A program made the translations under genes and the position numbers. Under the pieces are notes generated by a model. It was not told the DNA's origin. It made no database searches and saw only the letters and a list, made by a program, of their open reading frames with translations. A DNA stretch of 6,292 nt from Akkermansia muciniphila (GTDB lineage Bacteria; Verrucomicrobiota; Verrucomicrobiia; Limisphaerales; UBA9464), in NCBI GenBank assembly GCA_945873715.1, contig CAMCFL010000210.1, forward strand, positions 1-6,292, read 5' to 3'. This document shows positions 1-6,267 of this stretch, piece after piece (the stretch's first letter is position 1; every line of letters starts with the position of its first letter).

Positions 1-3000
1 ACCGGGGCACTCAACTTCACCGGAGCCAGTGCGCCGGTGTCCGGACGCCGGAACAATCGGGGCCTCGAAGGTCTGACGATCTCTCCGGACGGCAAGCGCC
101 TCGTGGCGATGCTTCAGTCGCCGACCATCCAGGATGGCGGCGCCGCCAATGGCAGTCGCAACACCCGTCTCCTCCAGTTCGACATCGAGCCGGGTTCCCC
201 CACGCGGGGAATGGTGGTCACCGAGCATCTCTACACGCTGACCCTGAACGGGACGGCACTGACCAACCGGCACACGCCCGTCAGTGAGGTCCTCGCCGTC
301 AATCAGGACACCTTCCTCGTCCTGGAACGGGATGGCCTCGGACTGGGTGTGGGCACCAACACCGCGCCCTCCTTCAAGCGCGTCGTGCTCGCCACCACCT
401 CCGGTGCCACCAACATCGCCGGCGGCGCGTACGACCTCGCCCCGGGAACCCCGGGCCAACTCAATCTCCCCACCGGCTCCGCTCCCGCCGGAGTCGCGCC
501 GATGGTTCGGCAGGACTTCGTCGACCTGATTGATCCGGTCCAGTTGGCCAAGTTCAACCTGAACGTCAGCACCAACCAGGATCAGAACACCATCAGCGAA
601 AAGTGGGAGGCCCTCGGTCTCATCCCCATCCAGGACGCCACCCGTCCCGACGACTTCCTTCTCCTCGTCGGCAACGACAACGACTTCAAGACGTCCGTGG
701 TCATCCACAACGGCGTGGCCGTCGGCACCAACGACGTGCCGGTCGACAACATGCTCCTCGCCTATCGGGTGACCCTGCCCGGCTATGGAACCCTGCCAGG
801 GGCCGCCACGCCTCCCGCCGTTTCCTGGAAACTCCCGACCACCGACGCCTACGCAGCCGGTCCGCTCACGCTGGAAGCATCGGTCCGTGACCTGGACGGC
901 CGGATCGTGAAGGCCGAGTTCCTCCAGGACGGCCTCCTGATCGGGACCGTGTCCGCCTTCCCCTTCCGCCTGAACGTCGAAGCCCCGCCCGTTGGGAACC
1001 GGGTCTATACCGTCAAGGTCACCGACAACGATGGTCTCACCGACGAAGCCAATCGCGCCGTCACCATCACCGCGATCAACGTCGCGCCGACGGTCACCGT
1101 CACGGCCCCGGTCGACGGCGCGTCGATTCCCGCCCCGGCCCTCGTGATGGTCACCGCCAGCGCGGGCGACGTGGACGGCTTCATCCGTCAGGTCGAGTTC
1201 CACCGCAACGGAGCGCGCGTGGCGACGGTCACCAACGCCCCGTTCACCTTCTCGATCACCAACGCGCCACTCGGGACCCACACCTTTGCCGCCGTGGCGT
1301 TCGACAACCTGGGCCTGGCGACCACCTCCGCGCCCGTCGCCATCACCGTCACCCGAGCCGTGTCGGCCCCGCTCAACCTCCAGATCCTGCACGCCTCCGA
1401 TTTCGAGGCCGGCATCCCTGCCCTGGACGACGCCATCGGATTCTCCCGGGTCTTGAATGCACTTCGCGCCGAGATCCCGACGAACACGCTGACCCTCAGC
1501 TCGGGCGACAACTACATCCCCGGCCCCTTCTTCACCGCCAGTGCGGATCCCCTGGCCCCGTACAACGGCGTCAAGGGACGTGCGGACATCGCGTTGCTCA
1601 ATGCCTATGGCATCCAGGCCAGCGCCGCCGGCAACCATGAGTTCGACGACAACACCGCCCAGTTCGCCTCCATGCTGCGCGCCGACGCCGCCGCGGCCTA
1701 CGCGGGCACGACGTTCCCGTACCTGAGCGCCAACCTCGACTTCAACGCCGACGGCAATACCCGGGGCCTGATCACCGCCGATGGACAGGACTGGCGCCGC
1801 GGCACCAATCGCCTCGCCCGGTCCACCACCATCACCGTCGCCGGCCAACTGATTGGCATCGTCGGAGCCACCACCATCGAACTGCGCCAGATCAGTTCCC
1901 CCGGTTCCATCGTGGTGAACACCAACCTGCCCGTCGCCATCCAGGCGGTCGTCGACGACCTCCTTGCCCGGGGTTGCAACAAGGTGATCCTCCTCGCCCA
2001 TCTCCAGCAGTACGCGAACGAGTTCCGGCTCGCGACCCAACTCCGCGACGTCGATGTCATCATCGCCGGCGGTTCCCATACGGTCTTCGCCAAGCCCACC
2101 GACCGCCTCCGCGTCGGAGACAGCCGTGCGGAGAACTATCCGGTCACCTTCACCTCGCCGACCGGCGAGCCCGTGCAGGTCGTCAATGCCGGCGCCAACT
2201 ACGAATACCTCGGACGCCTCGTCCTCGGCTTCAACGAACAGGGTCAGGTCAGCACCCTTGATCCCCGCAGCGGTATCTACGCAACGGATGCCGAGGGCGT
2301 GCTCGCCACCGGTTCCGCCGCCGTCACCCCTGCGATCACCCACATCGTCGCGGCGCTCGCGGGCATCGTGGACGGCAAGGATGGCCGACGCTTCGGTTCC
2401 ACCGCCGTGTACCTCAACGGCCTTCGCAACAGCGTCCGCACCGAGGAAAGCAACCTCGGCAACCTCACGGCCGACGCCAACCTCTGGCGCGGTCGCGTGA
2501 CCGACCCGACCACCACCCTCTCCCTCAAGAACGGCGGCGGCATCCGGGACTCGATCGGTGGGGTCCTCTCCTCGGGTGGCGACAGTCAACCCGTCTATAT
2601 CCCGCCCCCGGCCAACCCGCGGGTCGGCAAGAAGGACGGTGAGATCAGCCAGCTCGACATCGAGAACTCGCTCCGGTTCAACAACGGCCTCGCCCTCCTC
2701 ACCCTGACGGCCCAGCAGCTGCGCCACACGATGGAATGGGCCGTCGCCGGTACCACGGCCACCTCCACCCCGGGTCAGTTCCCCCAGGTCGCCGGCATGT
2801 CCTTCGCCTTCGATCCCACCCTGCCCGCGATGACCTACCTCCGGGCCAGCAACAACTCCATCACCGGCATCGACAACCCAGGCCAACGCCTCCGCTCCCT
2901 CGTGGCGCGACGCGCGGACGGCTCCCTCGATCTCGTCGTTGAAAACGGGGTCCTCGTCGGCGATCCGAACCGCACCTTCCGCATGGTCACCCTCGACTTC

Positions 3001-3435
3001 CTCGCGACCGGCGGTGACTCGTACTACCCGCTGACGCTCGGCACGGGCGTCGTCAACCTCGTGCCTGCCGGGATGACCAAGGTCTTCGACACCGACGGTG
3101 CCGAACAGCGAGCCCTGGCCGACTATCTGCCGACCATCGGTACCTATATGGCATCCGACACTCCGCGCGCCACCGACCTGCGCATCCAACATCTGGGATT
3201 CCGCGCAGATTCCACCACGCGCCCGGACATCACCGGCATCCGGTTTGATACCGCCACCGCCCTGGTCCAATTCACCACGCTCCCGGGCAAGGTCTACTCC
3301 CTGGATGCCCGCGACGGCGTGGTCGGCACCTGGACCCAGGTCGGCCTGACGATCAACGGTGATGGCCGCGAGGCTGAACTGGGCGACACCGGTGCCGGTG
3401 GTGCCAACCTCCGTCTGTACCGCGTGCGCTACTGA
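1..3435 (+). CDS. Exported multidomain phosphatase: phytase-like esterase, two Ig-like domains, 5'-nucleotidase (5' partial)
   Basis: The reading frame is open from base 1, so the true start and any signal peptide lie upstream; the GTG at 37 is probably not the start. Codons ~1-260 resemble the esterase-like domain of phytases (ISPDGKRLVAMLQSP, then FLVLERDG). Two related Ig-like domains follow at nt ~811-1077 and ~1081-1362, sharing D-x-DG-x-I-x-x-x-EF and a later PF. From ~1375 comes a metallophosphatase/5'-nucleotidase catalytic domain: ILHASDFEAG (Asp codon 467), SSGDN (Asp 503), GNHEFD (Asn 545, His 546), LLAHLQQ (His 667), IIAGGSH (His 693). Its C-terminal nucleotidase domain has ESNLGNLTADA (from ~2446), KNGGGIRD (~2527) and LRFNNGLALLTLTAQQL. 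The last ~85 residues form a verrucomicrobial-type C-terminal module ending RLYRVRY, possibly for sorting or surface attachment (inference). The likely role is releasing phosphate from organic phosphoesters in the periplasm or outside the cell. The usual D-x-H and GHxH ligands are altered (D-F-E, GGSH), so substrate and metal use are uncertain. An intrinsic terminator follows the TGA. Confidence 0.88.
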   Translation, partial: TGALNFTGASAPVSGRRNNRGLEGLTISPDGKRLVAMLQSPTIQDGGAANGSRNTRLLQFDIEPGSPTRGMVVTEHLYTLTLNGTALTNRHTPVSEVLAVNQDTFLVLERDGLGLGVGTNTAPSFKRVVLATTSGATNIAGGAYDLAPGTPGQLNLPTGSAPAGVAPMVRQDFVDLIDPVQLAKFNLNVSTNQDQNTISEKWEALGLIPIQDATRPDDFLLLVGNDNDFKTSVVIHNGVAVGTNDVPVDNMLLAYRVTLPGYGTLPGAATPPAVSWKLPTTDAYAAGPLTLEASVRDLDGRIVKAEFLQDGLLIGTVSAFPFRLNVEAPPVGNRVYTVKVTDNDGLTDEANRAVTITAINVAPTVTVTAPVDGASIPAPALVMVTASAGDVDGFIRQVEFHRNGARVATVTNAPFTFSITNAPLGTHTFAAVAFDNLGLATTSAPVAITVTRAVSAPLNLQILHASDFEAGIPALDDAIGFSRVLNALRAEIPTNTLTLSSGDNYIPGPFFTASADPLAPYNGVKGRADIALLNAYGIQASAAGNHEFDDNTAQFASMLRADAAAAYAGTTFPYLSANLDFNADGNTRGLITADGQDWRRGTNRLARSTTITVAGQLIGIVGATTIELRQISSPGSIVVNTNLPVAIQAVVDDLLARGCNKVILLAHLQQYANEFRLATQLRDVDVIIAGGSHTVFAKPTDRLRVGDSRAENYPVTFTSPTGEPVQVVNAGANYEYLGRLVLGFNEQGQVSTLDPRSGIYATDAEGVLATGSAAVTPAITHIVAALAGIVDGKDGRRFGSTAVYLNGLRNSVRTEESNLGNLTADANLWRGRVTDPTTTLSLKNGGGIRDSIGGVLSSGGDSQPVYIPPPANPRVGKKDGEISQLDIENSLRFNNGLALLTLTAQQLRHTMEWAVAGTTATSTPGQFPQVAGMSFAFDPTLPAMTYLRASNNSITGIDNPGQRLRSLVARRADGSLDLVVENGVLVGDPNRTFRMVTLDFLATGGDSYYPLTLGTGVVNLVPAGMTKVFDTDGAEQRALADYLPTIGTYMASDTPRATDLRIQHLGFRADSTTRPDITGIRFDTATALVQFTTLPGKVYSLDARDGVVGTWTQVGLTINGDGREAELGDTGAGGANLRLYRVRY

Positions 3436-3453
3436 AGTACCGGCGGTTCCCAC

Positions 3454-3493
3454 AGCCCGGCCCCGCCCGAGATCGGGTAGTGCCGGGCTTTTT
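3454..3493 (+). terminator. Rho-independent terminator of the phosphatase gene
   Basis: An 8-bp perfect stem pairs AGCCCGGC (3454-3461) with GCCGGGCT (3482-3489), followed directly by a T run (3489-3493). A smaller nested stem, CCCG (3466-3469) with CGGG (3474-3477), sits in the loop. It begins 19 nt after the TGA at 3433-3435. There is no matching T run on the minus strand, so it should act only on plus-strand transcripts and not on the convergent mtnA transcript. Confidence 0.85.
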
Positions 3494-3577
3494 GTTGGGC
3501 GGGCCCACTGCCCACGTCCATCCGCCCTGCCAACGCACTCGCGAAGCTCGTCCATCGACCCATGCCCCCCGCGGCCG

Positions 3578-3599
3578 ACCACACTTTGCAAAGTGTGGT
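3578..3599. repeat. Perfect 22-bp palindrome
   Basis: The 11-base half-site ACCACACTTTG is followed immediately by its exact reverse complement, with no spacer, centred between 3588 and 3589. A zero-loop palindrome is a poor RNA hairpin without opening its central bases, so it fits a symmetric protein-binding site or part of a REP-like element better. It lies downstream of both flanking genes, about 85 nt past the terminator, which argues against a promoter operator for either gene. Confidence 0.75.
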
Positions 3600-3611
3600 T
3601 ATTGGGCGAAG

Positions 3612-3632
3612 GCGTGTGGGCGGCCTACACGC
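3612..3632 (+). repeat. Hairpin-forming inverted repeat
   Basis: GCGTGTGGG (3612-3620) pairs with CCTACACGC (3624-3632) over 9 bp with one G-U wobble (3618/3626) and a CGG loop. The wobble is valid only for plus-strand RNA; the minus strand would have an A-C mismatch. Its right arm also takes part in a second inverted repeat, GGCCTACA (3622-3629) with TGTAGGCC (3642-3649), which overlaps the start of the next hairpin repeat. The two pairings exclude each other. Confidence 0.5.
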
Positions 3633-3641
3633 ATTCCCATT

Positions 3642-3666
3642 TGTAGGCCCGCTGCCCTCAGCGGGC
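3642..3666 (+). repeat. Dispersed intergenic hairpin repeat, copy 1
   Basis: TGTAG is followed by an 8-bp perfect stem: GCCCGCTG (3647-3654), loop CCCT (3655-3658), CAGCGGGC (3659-3666). The same layout with an identical TGTAG lead, identical loop and an altered but still fully paired stem recurs at 6268-6292. It lies between two convergent 3' ends, as REP-like elements often do. No T run follows, so it is not an obvious terminator. Confidence 0.75.
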
Positions 3667-3768
3667 GTCTTCTCTGGAGATGCACTCCGCTGAAAGTGGC
3701 CTCGGCATCTGCGCCATCAGCGCCCTGTGCAGATACTCCTCCAGCGTTCAGGTTGAATTGGGGAGGAG

Positions 3769-4914
3769 TTACGGACTCGCGGAACTCGCCCCTCCGACGG
3801 AGCCTCCGACCGCGCTCGTCCCTCCGAGCCGGGCCCGATTCTTCCACAACTGACCGGGCTTCAGGATTCCCACCGGGGTGATGATCCCGGTGATCAGCTC
3901 CGCCGGGGTGACATCGAAGCCGGGGTTGCGTGCGGTGCTTCCCGGGTTGGCCACCCGCACTTGCCGACGGCGTCCGGCGGCGTCCACACCCCAGGCCCCG
4001 AGCACTTCCTCACCCGCCCGTTCCTCGATCGGGATCTGCAGGCCATCGGTCATCTCCCAATCGATCGTCGAGAGCGGGATGGCCACGTAGAACGGAATGC
4101 GGTGACGCCGGGCCAGCACGGCCTTGGTATAGGTCCCGATCTTGTTGGCCACCTCCCCGGTGCGACCGAGGACCCGATCCGACCCGACGATCACCAGGTC
4201 GATCTCCCCGCGTTGCATGAGATGACCGGCGGCGTTGTCGGCGATCACCGAGTGGGCGATCCCCTGCTGATGCAACTCCCAGGCGGTGAGGGTTGCGCCC
4301 TGGGATCGAGGTCGGGTCTCGTCGCAGAAGACGTGGAAGTTCCTGCCCTCCGCCTGCGCCGCGTACAGCGGAGCCGTGGCCGTCCCGATGTCCACGAACG
4401 CCAGCCAACCGGCGTTGCAATGGGTCAGCACCCGCATGCCTTCGCGGATGAGGGGCGCCCCGTGTCGACCGATTTCCCGGCAATGCTGCACGTTCTCCTC
4501 GGCGAAGGCCCGGGCGGCCTCCAGCGCCAGCGACTGACACTCGGCCACGGTTGTTCCCTGGGACATCCGACGCCGGACTTCCACCATCGCATTGACCGGA
4601 TCCACGGCGGTGGGTCGGGCCGACTTCAGATGTTCGAACACCCGGTCCACATGGCGCTCGAAGGCCACCCGTCCACGTCCTCCGAATTCGCGTGCACCCT
4701 GGGCCAGACCGTAGGCCGCCGTGGCCCCGATCGCACCGGCCCCGCGCACGATCATGTCGCGGATAGCCGCGGCCGTGTCCCGATGGGTGGACATGGACAC
4801 CACCTTGAACCGATGCGGCAGCAGGCGTTGCTCGATCAGGAGCACCGCGTTGGCCGGAGCGTCGAAGTCGACGGTGCGAAAGGGCTTCGTCCGCCCCCGA
4901 TGGATGACGTTCAT
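3769..4914 (-). CDS. mtnA: S-methyl-5-thioribose-1-phosphate isomerase
   Basis: This 381-residue protein belongs to the MtnA/eIF2B-like isomerase family. It converts 5-methylthioribose 1-phosphate to 5-methylthioribulose 1-phosphate in cytosolic methionine salvage; some relatives also act on 5-deoxyribose 1-phosphate. Visible motifs are RGAGAIG (residues 57-63; usually RGAPAIG), THCNAGW (164-170) with the expected catalytic Cys166, DETRPRSQGATLTAWEL (198-214), IADNAAGHLM (224-233), VGSDR (243-247) with the expected catalytic Asp246, NKIGTY (257-262), IPIEER (294-299) and NPGFDVTPAELITGIIT (330-346). The ATG at 4914 is preferred because MNVIHRGRTKPFRTVDF aligns with the usual family N-terminus, although no strong Shine-Dalgarno precedes it. 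The length is slightly above the ~345-370 typical of the family, owing to a Gly/Ser/Ala-rich tail after GILKPGQLW. It is divergent from the glycerate kinase gene (203 bp apart) and convergent with the phosphatase gene. No other methionine-salvage gene is in the window. Confidence 0.95.
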   Translation of the reverse strand: MNVIHRGRTKPFRTVDFDAPANAVLLIEQRLLPHRFKVVSMSTHRDTAAAIRDMIVRGAGAIGATAAYGLAQGAREFGGRGRVAFERHVDRVFEHLKSARPTAVDPVNAMVEVRRRMSQGTTVAECQSLALEAARAFAEENVQHCREIGRHGAPLIREGMRVLTHCNAGWLAFVDIGTATAPLYAAQAEGRNFHVFCDETRPRSQGATLTAWELHQQGIAHSVIADNAAGHLMQRGEIDLVIVGSDRVLGRTGEVANKIGTYTKAVLARRHRIPFYVAIPLSTIDWEMTDGLQIPIEERAGEEVLGAWGVDAAGRRRQVRVANPGSTARNPGFDVTPAELITGIITPVGILKPGQLWKNRARLGGTSAVGGSVGGASSASP

Positions 4915-4993
4915 GCTGGGATCAACGGTTCAATCTGCGGGCGGACCACTACCATTCCCGCGATCCCACCTCAAACCCCCAGTCCTACTCCCT

Positions 4994-5062
4994 GACCGGG
5001 GGGATCGGCAGCTTGCCGGTCCAGGTCCATGCCGTACCGGCGGGCCGCCGGTACCCCCGGTC
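4994..5062 (+). ncRNA. Candidate structured leader RNA (three-way junction) upstream of glycerate kinase
   Basis: Three contiguous helices can form at once. P1 pairs GACCGGGG (4994-5001) with CCCCGGTC (5055-5062). P2 pairs GGATCGGCA (5002-5010) with TGCCGGTCC (5014-5022), with one U-G wobble and loop GCT. P3 pairs GTACCGGCG (5034-5042) with CGCCGGTAC (5046-5054), loop GGC. P2 and P3 abut P1 without unpaired bases, and an 11-nt linker (AGGTCCATGCC) joins P2 to P3. The wobble favours the plus strand, where the structure ends 55 nt before the kinase ATG. CCGGTC occurs at both 5016 and 5057, so the 5' strand of P1 has an alternative partner, as in a switch. I do not recognise a known riboswitch class, and the high GC content raises the chance of accidental pairing. 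Confidence 0.35.
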
Positions 5063-5117
5063 CAACTTCAGGTCACAGTCGACGCAGGGAGACTCTGTTC
5101 CCATCCTGTCCACGCTC

Positions 5118-6242
5118 ATGCCACGTCGTATCCTGATGGTTCCGGACAAGTTCAAGGGCACGCTCACTGCCCGACAGGCGTCCGATGCCATCGCCGCCGG
5201 GTGGCACTCCATTCATCCCGGGGACACGCTCCACTCGATCCCCATGAGCGACGGCGGGGATGGCTTCGGCAGCGTGCTGGCGGGGGCGCTGGAGGCCACC
5301 CGTCAATCCACGGCCACCACCGACTCCGCCGGACGCCCACGGATCTCCGATTGGTGGTACGCGTCCGCACGCTCGGTGGCCGTCGTGGAAACGGCCCAGA
5401 CGATCGGGTTGGCCCTCCTTCCCCACGGACAGTTCCACCCGTTCCAACTGGATACCTTCGGGATCGGTGCGGTCCTGCGCGATGCCGTCGCTTCCGGTGC
5501 GCGGGATTGCTGGGTGGGAATCGGCGGCAGTTCGACCAACGACGCCGGGTTCGGCCTCGCGCGTTCCCTTGGCTGGCAATTCCTCGCTTCATCCGGAAAC
5601 GAGATCCAGAAGTGGACGGAGCTCACCCAACTCGCCTGGGTGCAGCCCCCTACGGATCCGCTCCAGGCGAGGTGCCGGTTCACCGTGGCCGTCGATGTGG
5701 ACAATCCGTTGCTGGGTCCGTCGGGATGTTCCCGCATCTACGGTCCGCAGAAGGGACTTCGGCCCGAGGACCAGTTCGCAGCCGAGGCCGCGCTGGAACA
5801 ACTCGCAAAGGTCATGAAGGAACATCTCGGGCGCGACATCGCCGCCATTCCCGGGAGCGGCGCGGCGGGTGGGTTGGGCTTTGCCCTCCAGGCCTTCCTG
5901 GAGGCCCGGGTTGAATCCGGGTTCGAGATCTTTGCCCGGGCGACCGATCTGGATCGTCATCTGGAATGGGCCGATCTGGTGTTGACCGGGGAAGGCTCGC
6001 TGGACCGACAATCGCTCATGGGCAAGGGAACCGGGCGGGTCGCAGCCCGCGCCCGCCAGCACGGCCGTCCCTGCTACGGATTGGCCGGGATGGTCGAACC
6101 CCTGGCACCGGGGGAGACTTCCCTGTTCACCCTGACCCGCGCGATCGTGCCCGATCTCGCCCCGGTGGAAGCCGCCAAGGCCAACGCCGCCCACTGGCTG
6201 GAGGAACTCTCACGTCAGGTGGCCCAACAGACGTCCCGGTAG
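5118..6242 (+). CDS. Glycerate kinase (GarK/GlxK family, glycerate 2-kinase)
   Basis: This complete 374-residue cytosolic kinase phosphorylates D-glycerate with ATP, feeding glycerate (for example from glyoxylate or sugar-acid breakdown) into lower glycolysis; the family normally makes 2-phosphoglycerate. Motifs in order are RILMVPDKFKGTL (4-16), SDGGDGFG (44-51), GIGGSSTNDAG (134-144), DVDNPLLGPSG (193-203), YGPQKG (208-213), PGSGAAGGLGFAL (245-257) and LTGEGSLDRQSLMGKG (289-304). The length is normal for the family (~370-380). The frame stays open upstream to a TTG at 5013, but the ATG at 5118 is chosen because MPRRILMVPDKFKG gives the standard family N-terminus; the extra upstream residues are unlike the family and overlap the candidate leader RNA. 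No well-placed Shine-Dalgarno is visible: AGGGAG at 5086-5091 is 26 nt away. No partner enzyme for glycerate metabolism is in the window, so the source of its substrate is unknown. Confidence 0.95.
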   Translation: MPRRILMVPDKFKGTLTARQASDAIAAGWHSIHPGDTLHSIPMSDGGDGFGSVLAGALEATRQSTATTDSAGRPRISDWWYASARSVAVVETAQTIGLALLPHGQFHPFQLDTFGIGAVLRDAVASGARDCWVGIGGSSTNDAGFGLARSLGWQFLASSGNEIQKWTELTQLAWVQPPTDPLQARCRFTVAVDVDNPLLGPSGCSRIYGPQKGLRPEDQFAAEAALEQLAKVMKEHLGRDIAAIPGSGAAGGLGFALQAFLEARVESGFEIFARATDLDRHLEWADLVLTGEGSLDRQSLMGKGTGRVAARARQHGRPCYGLAGMVEPLAPGETSLFTLTRAIVPDLAPVEAAKANAAHWLEELSRQVAQQTSR

Positions 6243-6250
6243 CGGTGCTT

Positions 6251-6265
6251 CCTGAGCTTTTCAGG
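6251..6265 (+). other. Small hairpin just after the glycerate kinase stop
   Basis: CCTGA (6251-6255) pairs with TCAGG (6261-6265) around a GCTTT loop, 8 nt past the stop codon. The stem is short and no T run follows. It is therefore a weak terminator at best, or a flank of the hairpin repeat that starts three bases later. Confidence 0.3.
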
Positions 6266-6267
6266 GA

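Larger units (their letters stand above)
3494..3768. other. Intergenic region between convergent genes, rich in inverted repeats
   Basis: No open frame here looks like a real protein. Frames crossing it on either strand translate to Arg/Pro/Ala-rich sequence lacking family motifs. The left half holds the palindrome and hairpins listed separately. The right half (~3670-3768) has only weak pairing: GGAG/CTCC at 3676-3679/3685-3688, and ATCTGC/GCAGAT at 3707-3712/3729-3734. No U-tract terminator for mtnA is visible on the minus strand within this stretch. It looks like a landing area for REP-like intergenic repeats between two gene 3' ends. Confidence 0.6.

Noticed and set aside
3599..3847. Minus-strand frame of 82 codons across the intergenic repeats
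   Set aside because: It runs through the hairpin repeats and the 3' end of mtnA in another frame; its product is Arg/Ala/Gly-rich with no recognisable domain.
4915..4945. GGTTCAATC resembling a tRNA T-arm upstream of mtnA
   Set aside because: The flanking bases do not form the T stem and no other tRNA arms are nearby.
3961..4995. Long plus-strand open frame (344 codons) opposite mtnA
   Set aside because: It is an antisense shadow in GC-rich DNA: His/Arg/Pro/Gly-rich with no family motif, while the minus strand has clear MtnA motifs throughout.
5013..5117. Upstream extension of glycerate kinase from the TTG at 5013
   Set aside because: The 35 extra residues are unlike the family N-terminus, and the ATG at 5118 gives the normal start and length.
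5029..5136. Upstream ORF starting in the P2-P3 linker and ending at TGA, which overlaps an internal ATG (5136) of the kinase
   Set aside because: There is no ribosome binding site, and starting the kinase at 5136 would remove the first strand (RILMVPD). The arrangement is probably chance.
4721..5914. 397-codon plus-strand frame overlapping the mtnA start and most of the glycerate kinase gene
   Set aside because: Its composition is Arg/Gly/Pro/His-rich and motif-free, and it crosses two genes with strong family matches in other frames.
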